The notes under the pieces: generated by a model
Seen by the model: only the letters and a program-made list of their open reading frames with translations
What the model was told of the DNA's origin: nothing
The model's database searches: none
Part shown: positions 1-6,313 of the stretch, piece by piece
How positions within the stretch are numbered: the stretch's first letter is position 1
How the letters are laid out: each line of letters begins with the position of its first letter
Position numbers and translations under genes: made by a program
Source of the DNA: an uncultured Eubacteriales bacterium
Lineage (GTDB): Bacteria; Bacillota; Clostridia; Christensenellales; Aristaeellaceae
Direction: 5' to 3'
Length of the DNA: 13,761 nt
Assembly: GCA_900550955.1 (NCBI GenBank)
Contig: URUF01000048.1
Span: 1-13,761 of the forward strand

Positions 1-19
1 ACCGCGAGGGAAAGGAATA

Positions 20-69
20 ACAAAAGGCGCCTTGAAAGCGCATGCAGCCGCTTTCAAGGTGCCTTTTGT
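20..69 (-). terminator. Long hairpin terminator below the 89-799 gene
   Basis: The arms at 20-40 and 49-69 can form a 21-bp stem around an 8-base loop. On the minus strand the hairpin is followed by a T-rich run (TTTTGTTATT), and it lies about 20 bases past the stop of the minus-strand gene, as a Rho-independent terminator should. The one imperfect pair (29/60) is G-U in a plus-strand RNA but A-C in a minus-strand RNA. The hairpin may therefore also serve a gene entering from the left of the window. Confidence 0.75.
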
Positions 70-88
70 ACAGAAAGGGCAGGGGCGG

Positions 89-799
89 TCAGCCGTTGCC
101 CTCGCCGGGGCCGGCGATATAGAGGATGGCCCCATCGGACGAATGCACCATAACCTCGTAGCTGTCCAGGGGGTTCACGGGGTGGCGCAGGTCAAACTGC
201 CAATAGGGCGCCTGAAAATACGCGCTTTGATTGCGGAAGCCATAGCTTAGCTGAAAGCGCAGGAGCGTGCCCTCGGTTTCGCCGTACTTTTCCATAATCG
301 CGTCCAGCGCGCGCCGCAGCGCGTCGGCCAGGGCCATATCCGCCGCGCCGGCCTTGCTGAAGTTGTCGTTGCCCAACGCCTTGTTACAGGCGGCAAAGCA
401 GAGCGATGCGCCCGAAACCTGGCTGGGCACGGTTAATAGCGCGTCGTACTCCGCCGTGAGGGCGGGCTGTGCGTCCAGCGGATGCTCCGCCAGCTTCGTT
501 ACAATCCAGCCCGTGGCGTCGCGCCCCGTGCGGGGGCTATCATAGGCGATCTCCTGCATTTGGTAATCCCGCGTCCAGGCCCCGCTCCAGGGCAGGGAGG
601 TATCCGCCTGGCCTAGCTCCAGGGTGCGCAGCACGGTGTAGGAGATATCATCGGGCGGCTGCTCGCCCGCCTCCAACACGCCGTCCCGCTCCCAAAAAAT
701 TTCCAGCTGCCCGGCGGCGTTAACCAGGGCCAGCGCCTGAGAAGATGCGGCCAGCAGCAAAAACGCCGCGAGCAGGGCTATGGGTTTCTTTCGTTTCAT
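89..799 (-). CDS. Exported protein of unknown function, PepSY-like C-terminal region
   Basis: This is a 236-residue protein with a clear signal peptide: a basic MKRKK start, a hydrophobic core, and a likely cleavage after ALA at residue 24. The start is supported by AAAGGAGG nine bases upstream. I recognise no named family. The C-terminal third has a helix-like stretch (ADMALADALRRALDAI, about 150-170) followed by strands and a YEVMVHSSDGAILYI ending. This layout recalls PepSY-type domains of Clostridia, in which a helix packs on a sheet that ends in a V-D-x-x-T-G-x-[IV] hairpin. Two cysteines (C-F-A-A-C) sit mid-protein. It stands alone on the minus strand, divergent from the exported-protein operon that starts at 1019, with a terminator just after its stop. 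A role outside the membrane is likely; the function is unknown, and the PepSY resemblance is weak and judged by eye. Confidence 0.8.
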   Translation of the reverse strand: MKRKKPIALLAAFLLLAASSQALALVNAAGQLEIFWERDGVLEAGEQPPDDISYTVLRTLELGQADTSLPWSGAWTRDYQMQEIAYDSPRTGRDATGWIVTKLAEHPLDAQPALTAEYDALLTVPSQVSGASLCFAACNKALGNDNFSKAGAADMALADALRRALDAIMEKYGETEGTLLRFQLSYGFRNQSAYFQAPYWQFDLRHPVNPLDSYEVMVHSSDGAILYIAGPGEGNG

Positions 800-823
800 A
801 AGGGGTTCCTCCTTTGCGGTTGT

Positions 824-843
824 GGGGGCGGCCTAGCGCCCCC
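824..843. other. GC-rich inverted repeat in the leader of the 89-799 gene
   Basis: GGGGGCG at 824-830 pairs perfectly with CGCCCCC at 837-843 around a 6-base loop. It lies in the 5' leader of the minus-strand gene, just upstream of its ribosome binding site. It has no following T-run, so it is not a normal terminator. It could be a leader hairpin or a chance palindrome in GC-rich DNA. Confidence 0.3.
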
Positions 844-965
844 TCTGTGCATGCAACGGGGCAGGGCTGGAAATTCATCCCGGGTTGGGGCCCGCAAGGA
901 AAGAAATACCGGGGCTTTTGGGGGAAAATTGATGCAGAAATGCATACCCATTCCGACAGGAAAGA

Positions 966-974
966 TGGTATAAT
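966..974 (+). promoter_or_regulatory. Extended -10 promoter of the exported-protein operon
   Basis: TGGTATAAT combines a perfect TATAAT (969-974) with a TG one base upstream, an extended -10 element. There is no good -35 at 17 bases, which extended -10 promoters tolerate. Transcription would start near 981, leaving a leader of about 38 bases before the ATG at 1019. A faint TTGATG at 929-934 is too far upstream to be the -35. Confidence 0.65.
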
Positions 975-1018
975 ACTAAAAATATGGATATATTCCGCTG
1001 AAGGGAGGATGGAAAGGC

Positions 1019-1657
1019 ATGAACAGGCCGCTTGCGTTGCTAATGACCGCCGCCCTTTTGCTCGCCGCCGCCTGCGGGCTTGCGGAAACGGGCGGCTGTA
1101 CGTTTCCTGATTTGTCCGTTCTGCTGGGCACGCCCTGCGAAACGCTGCAAAAAAACTATGCTTTTGCGGAGGATTTTGTGTGCGACGCATATGTATGGGC
1201 CTACCCGCAGGGCTGGACGGCGCAGGACGACCTGCTGCTGGCGACGCTTGCGCAGCTGCATGGCGGATGGAGCTGGGAGCGCGGCGAGGTGGAGGGGCAC
1301 GATGCGTTTTTGCTTTCCGGCAGCGGCGGGGAACAGGCCATGATCGTTTCGGAATTTGACGGGCGCGTTTTGGCGCTTGTGCCCGCAGGGTGCGACGTTA
1401 TAACCGTAGGCGAGCGTATCCAGGAAACGCCCGCCCCGGAGGAACCCGCGCCCACGGCGGCTTCCCATGGGCATTGGGAGTGGCAAACCACGGAGGTGGA
1501 TTGCCCCTCCTGTGTAAACGGCTGGTGCAGCGTATGCAACGGCACGGGCATTTACCGGCTGTACGGCCAAACGGTTGCGTGCCGCATATACTGCTCCTCC
1601 TGCGACGGACGGGGAACCATTACCCAGAGAACCTATGTGTTCGTACCCGACAGATAA
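1019..1657 (+). CDS. Exported protein with C-terminal DnaJ-type zinc module (family member 1)
   Basis: This is a 212-residue protein preceded by AAGGGAGG ten bases before the ATG. The signal region spans residues 1-23. Cleavage after GLA is plausible, while the LAAAC segment is only a marginal lipobox. The FPDLSVLLG motif (29-37) opens a domain of about 100 residues that resembles the next gene's: both have L-x-[KE]NY-x-FA-x2-[FY]VC-x-AY and an FDG-x2-L-x-LV strand. A Pro/Glu linker (about 136-146) leads to an aromatic HWEW segment. A cysteine module follows, with C162, C165, C170 and C173 running into NGTG, then C188, C192 and C195 running into DGRG. The pairs resemble the zinc-binding units of DnaJ, but no J domain is present. 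Zinc binding is inferred from spacing. The site appears to have seven module cysteines rather than eight. First gene of the operon; function unknown. Confidence 0.85.
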   Translation: MNRPLALLMTAALLLAAACGLAETGGCTFPDLSVLLGTPCETLQKNYAFAEDFVCDAYVWAYPQGWTAQDDLLLATLAQLHGGWSWERGEVEGHDAFLLSGSGGEQAMIVSEFDGRVLALVPAGCDVITVGERIQETPAPEEPAPTAASHGHWEWQTTEVDCPSCVNGWCSVCNGTGIYRLYGQTVACRIYCSSCDGRGTITQRTYVFVPDR

Positions 1658-1701
1658 GAGAAAGCGTTGCCTACAATTTGAAAAAGATGGAGGCGATTTG
1701 G

Positions 1702-2589
1702 ATGATGAAGCGGATGGCTGCCTTAACCCTTGCGCTGGCGATGCTGCTGCCGGCGCTGGCTTGCGCGTCCGGCTTGAGCGGGCTGAGCGGGGGCGGCTTG
1801 AGCGGCTTAAGCGGCTTAAGCGGCGAAGCAAACGGCGTAGTGCCCGACCCTGCGGAGAGCCTGGGCCAGGAGGGGAAGATTTTAAAGGAAAACTACCAGT
1901 TTGCGGCGGGGTATGTATGCACGGCGTACGCCTACCCGCTGCCGGGGGACGCGGACGCGTTTAAAGCGGCCTACGCAAAGCAGGCGAAGGAAAACGGCTT
2001 TGCCGTTGACGAGGTTGCGGTGGAAGGCTACGGCGCGCTTAAGCTGTCGCTTTCGGACGGCACATACGCGCTGCTCATCCCCGATTTTGACGGCGCTATG
2101 CTTTTGCTGGTGCAAAACGGCATGACCTTTGGCGAGCCGAAGCCGGAGGGCTTCTACCTAAGCATGAAGCGCAACGGGCGGGAGCTGGAGGCAACGTTTG
2201 GCAGCCGTGAAACCTCCTGCAAGGAGGTTACGCGCTCCAAAGGCACCTCGCGCAGCTTTGAGATCAATTTCAGGTTTTCCCGCGCGGAGATCACCCTGTT
2301 CACGCTGCGCTTTCCCAGCTACGCGCAGGCGGGCGACACGTTTTACGTTACCAAGGACAGCCTGATCGACGGGCTGTACCTGTACACCAGCGAGGAAGGC
2401 AGCCTTGTGTTCTATGACTCGCCAGACCATCACAAAATGAAGAACGGCAAGGATTACTTCCGCGTCCAGATCACCGATATGTACAATACCCCGGACGGGC
2501 TGGTGATCGAGGGCGAGTTTGACGGCTCCTTCAACAAGGGAGGAACGCTTTATACAGACGGCTCCTTCCGCGTTTTGAGCGACCTGTAA
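1702..2589 (+). CDS. Exported protein, member 2: shared N-domain with a beta-rich C-terminus instead of a zinc module
   Basis: This is a 295-residue protein. The start at 1702 (MMKRM) is chosen because GGAGG lies eight bases upstream and a signal peptide begins there; ATG 1705 is equally possible. The signal likely ends at ACA|S. A low-complexity Gly-Leu-Ser run follows at residues 24-41. The motif VPDPAESLG then opens a domain parallel to the previous gene's, with the matching LKENYQFAAGYVCTAY segment and PDFDGAMLLLV strand. The C-terminal 120 residues have no C-x2-C pairs. They are rich in alternating hydrophobic/polar strands (for example SFEINFRFSRAEITLFTLRF), suggesting a beta-sandwich-like domain. 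It sits 44 bases after member 1 and 35 before the next gene, so it is co-transcribed. Function unknown; a surface or envelope location is inferred. Confidence 0.85.
   Translation: MMKRMAALTLALAMLLPALACASGLSGLSGGGLSGLSGLSGEANGVVPDPAESLGQEGKILKENYQFAAGYVCTAYAYPLPGDADAFKAAYAKQAKENGFAVDEVAVEGYGALKLSLSDGTYALLIPDFDGAMLLLVQNGMTFGEPKPEGFYLSMKRNGRELEATFGSRETSCKEVTRSKGTSRSFEINFRFSRAEITLFTLRFPSYAQAGDTFYVTKDSLIDGLYLYTSEEGSLVFYDSPDHHKMKNGKDYFRVQITDMYNTPDGLVIEGEFDGSFNKGGTLYTDGSFRVLSDL
1771..1824 (+). repeat. Gly-Leu-Ser coding repeat
   Basis: Near-tandem 9-base units of the type GGC-TTA-AGC encode GLSGLSGGGLSGLSGLSG just after the signal peptide of the 1702-2589 protein. The units differ in Leu and Gly codons at the 5' end and become identical at the 3' end, suggesting recent slippage expansion. 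The product is a flexible linker between export signal and folded domain. Confidence 0.7.
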
Positions 2590-2624
2590 CCCAACAATCA
2601 AAACAATGAAAGGTGGAACCTGAA

Positions 2625-3887
2625 ATGAAAAACCGCACGAAACTTTCCATTGCGACAGGAACGGGCCGCCTGCTGCGCGCGGGCCTGCTGCTTGCGCTGT
2701 GCGCGGCGCTTATGCTTTGCATGGGCCAGGCTGCCCTTGCGCAAACCTATACGATGGAGGGCGTTACGCTTACCCTGCCGGATGGCTTTGAACAGGAGGA
2801 CGGGAACTTCAATTTTTGCCGATACAGCATGGGCGAGTATCCCGAAGAGCATGCGCTTTCGCTGGGAATTGGCCACTTCGGCGGCGGCGAGGAAGACCTT
2901 GGCCTGACGATGGACTGGATTTGGGAACAGCTGGAAAACGGCGGCGAATATGTGCAAAACCTTGTCAACGGCCAGCCCACGCTGTATGTGCAGGCCGTTA
3001 ACGAGCAGGCGCAAGTTTCCTATGCCCTGGCCGCCACAATGATTGACGGCATTCGCCTGGGCGGCTTTGAAAGGCAAACATCCACCACGGAGCCTGTGGG
3101 CGATATGCTTTTGGATGTGCTGCGCAGCGCCCAGCGGTATTATCCGCAGCTGGTGAAGGGCGTTGCCAGCGCTACGGAAGAACCCGAACCCAGCCCGGAG
3201 CCCGATGAGCCCGAGGAGGAAGCCGCGCGCCCCACGAACGCGCCCGTTGCCTCCGGCAGCCTGCTGGACGTATATGACCCGGAGGAGTGCATGGCTTGGA
3301 GCCTTAATGAAACCCACCTGCATTATCTGGGATATCCTGAGGAGCGGGAAGCGGAGGACGATTTCCTCTTTTGCCAGCTGGACTGGGATACCGATTTGGA
3401 TACGGCCCTTCGGACGATCGCGGCCAATACCGAAAGGCGCATGGAGCTGACCGCGAACGGCAGCTACATGGGCATGGCGTCCGGAAAGAATTTTTGGGGC
3501 CTAAACAGCAACGAATGCTACCTCACCCTGTGCACCGTTGTGCCGGAGGACGGCGGATGGTGGCTGGAATGCCAGATCACGCCCGAAAACGTGACCTTTG
3601 AGGATGAGGAGCAGGCGGCGTCCTGGTTTGCCAGGGTATGGAGCAGCCTGAATTGGGAAAAGCACGACGCGCCCCGCTTCACCCTTGAAACCGCACAAGG
3701 CGCGCAGGCGTTTGAGGATGAAACCGGGCTGATTGAGCGGTGGATAAGCGCTGTGCAGGCCGGCGAGGAAGGCGTGTACGCGAGCATCGCGATCAACAAC
3801 CTTACGCTGTCGCTGGAAAAGGACGTATATGGCGACATGTCCATTATTTCCAGCTGGATTAAGCTTGTGCCGGGCGACGCGCGCTAA
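2625..3887 (+). CDS. Exported two-domain protein of unknown function
   Basis: This is a 420-residue protein. ATG 2625 is chosen over an in-frame GTG at 2613 because AAAGGTGG (2609-2616) lies eight bases before it. The N-terminal 39 residues form a long signal peptide ending AALA|Q. Domain 1 (about 40-175) opens with a hairpin leading into LTLPDGFEQEDG, an outline seen in DcrB/PsbP-like secreted domains, though I cannot confirm that family. An acidic, proline-rich linker (about 178-205) separates it from domain 2 (about 215-420). That domain is tryptophan-rich, with paired cysteines in its middle part and a C-terminal run of strands. It has no C-x2-C zinc unit and does not carry the clear LPD-x-LG motif of its neighbours. 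It sits inside the operon, 35 bases after member 2 and 51 before the next gene. Function unknown. Confidence 0.85.
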   Translation: MKNRTKLSIATGTGRLLRAGLLLALCAALMLCMGQAALAQTYTMEGVTLTLPDGFEQEDGNFNFCRYSMGEYPEEHALSLGIGHFGGGEEDLGLTMDWIWEQLENGGEYVQNLVNGQPTLYVQAVNEQAQVSYALAATMIDGIRLGGFERQTSTTEPVGDMLLDVLRSAQRYYPQLVKGVASATEEPEPSPEPDEPEEEAARPTNAPVASGSLLDVYDPEECMAWSLNETHLHYLGYPEEREAEDDFLFCQLDWDTDLDTALRTIAANTERRMELTANGSYMGMASGKNFWGLNSNECYLTLCTVVPEDGGWWLECQITPENVTFEDEEQAASWFARVWSSLNWEKHDAPRFTLETAQGAQAFEDETGLIERWISAVQAGEEGVYASIAINNLTLSLEKDVYGDMSIISSWIKLVPGDAR

Positions 3888-3938
3888 GGCGGCGGACATG
3901 CCGGAAACCAGGCACGGTCAGAATCAGGAGGCAACGCA

Positions 3939-4556
3939 ATGAGAAAAAAGGGCTTTTTGGCATTTGTGATGGCGTTGCTGGCCGCCGTGCTGACGGCTTT
4001 GCCCGCGACGGCCGAGGGCCCGCGCCTGCCGGACATAGGCCCCGTGCTGGGCGTGGAGGGCGAGCTTTACAGCACAAGCGTGGGAGATAGCAGCGGCCTC
4101 CCCTATCACAACTATGTGTATGACAAGGAAATGACGCTGGACGAGGTAAGCAAGGTGCTTGTAGCCTATACCGAAGCGGCCAGGGAGCTTGGCTTTACGG
4201 TGAAAACGCTCGACGCGTCGGAGGTGAAGGCCATTCGCTACATGGCCTATATCTGCGATGAGGGAAGGGCCGAGATGGCAGTTGTTCCAATGAAGAACAC
4301 GAAGAATTTGCTGACGGGAGGCAAGGCCGAGCTGCGGTTTCTGCTGTGCGTTCAGGATTTGATGGCGTTTGAGCTGGGGCGCGGCACGAGCGGCCTTGTT
4401 GAGGGCGGCACGCGCTGCATTGAATGCAACGGCAGCGGACGGTGCCGCTACTGCGGCGGAAGCGGGCGGTACGACTACGGCCAGGGATACGAAACCTGCG
4501 TGGTTTGCGACGGCAGCGGAATTTGCAACCTGTGCGACGGCGAGGGGAAGTATTGA
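3939..4556 (+). CDS. Exported protein with four complete DnaJ-type C-x2-C-x-G-x-G units (member 3)
   Basis: This is a 205-residue protein with AGGAGG seven bases before the ATG and a signal peptide cut after ATA at residue 25. RLPDIGPVLG (29-38) is the family motif. A middle domain (about 40-150) follows. The C-terminus carries eight cysteines: C160/C163-NGSG, C169/C172-GGSG, C187/C190-DGSG and C196/C199-DGEG. The two pairs are separated by a short RYDYGQGYET segment. This is the full number of cysteines found in the DnaJ cysteine-rich domain, which binds two zinc ions, but more tightly packed and at the extreme C-terminus. No J domain, Gly/Phe region or substrate-binding barrel of DnaJ is present, so it is not a chaperone of that class. 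Zinc binding outside the cell membrane is inferred; partner and role are unknown. Confidence 0.87.
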   Translation: MRKKGFLAFVMALLAAVLTALPATAEGPRLPDIGPVLGVEGELYSTSVGDSSGLPYHNYVYDKEMTLDEVSKVLVAYTEAARELGFTVKTLDASEVKAIRYMAYICDEGRAEMAVVPMKNTKNLLTGGKAELRFLLCVQDLMAFELGRGTSGLVEGGTRCIECNGSGRCRYCGGSGRYDYGQGYETCVVCDGSGICNLCDGEGKY

Positions 4557-4594
4557 CCTTTTTGAGCAATCACAACGAAGGGAAGGCGACATTT

Positions 4595-5353
4595 ATGAAA
4601 GCGGGCAAAAAGGCAAAGGCGGCCCTGTGCATGCTGCTGGCGTGCCTGTGCCTGGCGGGCTGCGCATGCGCGGAAACGGTAACGCTGCCTGATTTGCGGG
4701 ACTTTGCGGGCGATATGCAGGTAAAGATTCTGGTAAACGAGCCTTTACGGAAGTTCTTTCTTTTCTCCGTGGAGGATGATGCAATCAGCGTTGCGGAAGC
4801 CTTTGTGACCGCGTTAACGGAAGATTGCGGCTTCTCGATTTCGAGCGATACCGGCGAATTCTCAGACAGATACTTTGGTCAACGCATTTGGTGTCTGCTG
4901 ATACCGGATTCAACCCTCCCTGTTAAATTGGACTGTCATGTACGGATTGTGTATAGTCAATCTGCAGAGGATTCTCCGAAACAAGTAGCGGTTACTTGGG
5001 TGGACGGCATTTCCATGAAAGAGCCAACCAGGAAGGCCAATTCCTCCGGCGGGAGCGCGGCGGGCGAAAGTGGGAAAACGCAGAATACGACGTCCCCCAT
5101 GGCAGACCTGACAAAGCAAAAGGCCAATTCCTCCCGCAAGGAATGCGATGTTTGCGACGGAAGCGGCAGATGTCCGGACTGCGGCGGCGAACGGTGGGTA
5201 ACGAGATGGGAATGGGTGACCGAATGGATCTATGTAAATGGATTCCCTGAGCAAACGACGAATAGCAAGTTGGTAACTGTGCGGTGCGACGGGAGCCATT
5301 GCGATAATGGCTTGTGCTCCGAATGCGGCGGCGACGGCTGGGTGAACGATTGA
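4595..5353 (+). CDS. Lipoprotein with split eight-cysteine zinc module (member 4, first tandem copy)
   Basis: This is a 252-residue protein. The start at 4595 is set by AAGGGAAGG eight bases upstream; the open frame continues upstream over the previous gene but without export signal or homology. LAGC at residues 20-23 is a perfect lipobox, so the mature protein should be lipid-anchored at C23 on the outer face of the membrane. TLPDLRDFAG (30-39) is the family motif. A variable domain follows (about 40-135), then a conserved WVDGISMKEPT and a Ser/Gly/Lys linker. The module has C184, C187, C193 and C196, then an aromatic segment (ERWVTRWEWVTEWIYVNG), then C231, C236, C241 and C244. The eight cysteines could hold two zinc ions. 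It begins 38 bases after the previous gene. Its paralogue follows directly. Confidence 0.87.
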   Translation: MKAGKKAKAALCMLLACLCLAGCACAETVTLPDLRDFAGDMQVKILVNEPLRKFFLFSVEDDAISVAEAFVTALTEDCGFSISSDTGEFSDRYFGQRIWCLLIPDSTLPVKLDCHVRIVYSQSAEDSPKQVAVTWVDGISMKEPTRKANSSGGSAAGESGKTQNTTSPMADLTKQKANSSRKECDVCDGSGRCPDCGGERWVTRWEWVTEWIYVNGFPEQTTNSKLVTVRCDGSHCDNGLCSECGGDGWVND

Positions 5354-5455
5354 GCCGCGGCCTGCGCGCCTTGGGGCGGCGCGGCAACGGGCGAAGCGCG
5401 GCCTTTTGACGAGGCGTCCCCCAAGGGCGGCTCCAGAGAAAGGATGGCGTCATTT

Positions 5456-6214
5456 ATGAAAACAGGTAAAAAGGCAAAGGCGGCCTTATGCATACTGCTG
5501 GCGTGCCTGTGCTTGGCGGGCTGCGCATGCGCGGAAACGGCAACCCTGCCTCATCCGTTGGACTTTGCCGGCAATACGCAAATGGAAATTCAGGCAAGCG
5601 ACCGTTTATATGCGAACGTTCTTTTCGCCCAGGAGGACGATGCAAGGAGCGCGGTGGAAGCCTATGTGGATGCATTAACGGAAAAATACGGCTTTACGCT
5701 TTCCGGCAAGGAGGGCACTTTAGGTATATACTGCTGGTATCTTACGATGCCGGGTTCAACCCTGCCCGCTAAAAGCACGGGCCATGTGTGGCTTACTTAT
5801 ACCGAGCCCGTTACGTATTCCAGCGGCAAGTCGAACGGCGTTTCTCAAAAAACTGTAAAGATCCAATGGGTGGACGGCATTTCCATGAAAGAGCCAACCC
5901 AAAAGGCCAATTCCACCGGCGGTCAGAATACCTCCGGCGGGAGCGCGGTGAGCGAAAGTGAGAAAACGCCAACAAAGCAAAAGGTTGATTCATACGGCAA
6001 GGAATGCGATGTTTGCAAGGGAACCGGCAGATGTCCGGACTGCGGCGGCGAACGGTGGGTAACGAGATGGGAATGGGTGACCGAATGGATCTATGTAAAT
6101 GGATTCCCTGAGCAAACGACGAATAGCAAGTTGGTAACTGTGCGGTGCGACGGGCGCCATTGCGATGATGGCTCGTGCTCCGAATGCGGCGGCGACGGCT
6201 GGGTGAACGATTGA
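5456..6214 (+). CDS. Lipoprotein with split eight-cysteine zinc module (member 5, second tandem copy)
   Basis: This is a 252-residue paralogue of the preceding gene. An in-frame ATG at 5444 lies against the purine-rich ribosome site (GAGAAAGGA), so ATG 5456, about 12 bases from it and matching the paralogue's start, is chosen. The LAGC lipobox is again at 20-23, and TLPHPLDFAG takes the family-motif position, with His in place of Asp. Residues about 40-135 are strongly diverged from copy 1. From WVDGISMKEPT onward the two are nearly identical, and the cysteines fall at the same positions (184, 187, 193, 196, 231, 236, 241, 244). Differences lie in the knuckle loops: D to K, S to T, S to R, N to D and L to S. 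The 102-base gap from copy 1 is GC-rich, with an 8-bp inverted repeat (5369-5376 with 5419-5426) but no clear terminator. Last gene of the operon; function unknown. Confidence 0.87.
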   Translation: MKTGKKAKAALCILLACLCLAGCACAETATLPHPLDFAGNTQMEIQASDRLYANVLFAQEDDARSAVEAYVDALTEKYGFTLSGKEGTLGIYCWYLTMPGSTLPAKSTGHVWLTYTEPVTYSSGKSNGVSQKTVKIQWVDGISMKEPTQKANSTGGQNTSGGSAVSESEKTPTKQKVDSYGKECDVCKGTGRCPDCGGERWVTRWEWVTEWIYVNGFPEQTTNSKLVTVRCDGRHCDDGSCSECGGDGWVND

Positions 6215-6219
6215 GCCGC

Positions 6220-6241
6220 GGCCTGCCGCTGGCGGGCCTTT
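6220..6241 (+). terminator. Short hairpin after the last zinc-module gene
   Basis: GGCCTGCC (6220-6227) pairs with GGCGGGCC (6231-6238) around GCT, with one T-G wobble, and is followed by only TTTCC. It begins six bases after the stop codon. It may be a weak terminator or the first part of a double hairpin with the stronger structure at 6257. Confidence 0.35.
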
Positions 6242-6256
6242 CCGCTGTGAAAAAAC

Positions 6257-6290
6257 CGCTCCCAAGCCTGGCTTGGGAGCGATTCTTTTG
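6257..6290. terminator. Bidirectional terminator between converging operons
   Basis: CGCTCCCAAGC (6257-6267) and GCTTGGGAGCG (6271-6281) form a perfect 11-bp stem around CTG. On the plus strand it is followed by ATTCTTTTG, and on the minus strand by GGTTTTTTC. It lies between the stop of the exported-protein operon (6214) and the stop of the converging transketolase gene (6314), so it can end both transcripts. Confidence 0.9.
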
Positions 6291-6313
6291 TATGTCAGCC
6301 GCATGGAAAGCCT

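Larger units (their letters stand above)
4587..6226 (+). repeat. Tandem duplication of a zinc-module lipoprotein gene (unit 861 bp)
   Basis: Two adjacent copies (about 4587-5365 and 5448-6226) lie 861 bases apart at both start and stop codons. The 5' ends (ribosome site, lipoprotein signal, LP-x-x-x-DFAG motif) and 3' ends are closely alike, while the middle of the gene is strongly diverged. The 3' block, 5136-5365 against 5997-6226, is 230 bases long with six differences by eye. Identity continues 12 bases past the stop codon. Confidence 0.85.

Noticed and set aside
1040..1831. Minus-strand open frame of about 260 codons opposite the first two operon genes
   Set aside because: The plus strand has ribosome sites, signal peptides and family motifs. 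The antisense frame is an effect of GC-rich codons with few stops.
2598..3323. Minus-strand open frame of about 240 codons opposite the 2625-3887 gene
   Set aside because: No ribosome site or recognisable domain, and it is fully antisense to a well supported exported protein.
3939..4556. DnaJ chaperone
   Set aside because: Only the cysteine-rich units match. There is no J domain with HPD, no Gly/Phe region and no C-terminal substrate domains, and the protein is exported.
5750..5765. tRNA T-arm-like sequence (CGGGTTCAACCCTG)
   Set aside because: It lies inside a coding sequence, and no acceptor or anticodon arms surround it. A related stretch in the paralogue lacks the pairing.
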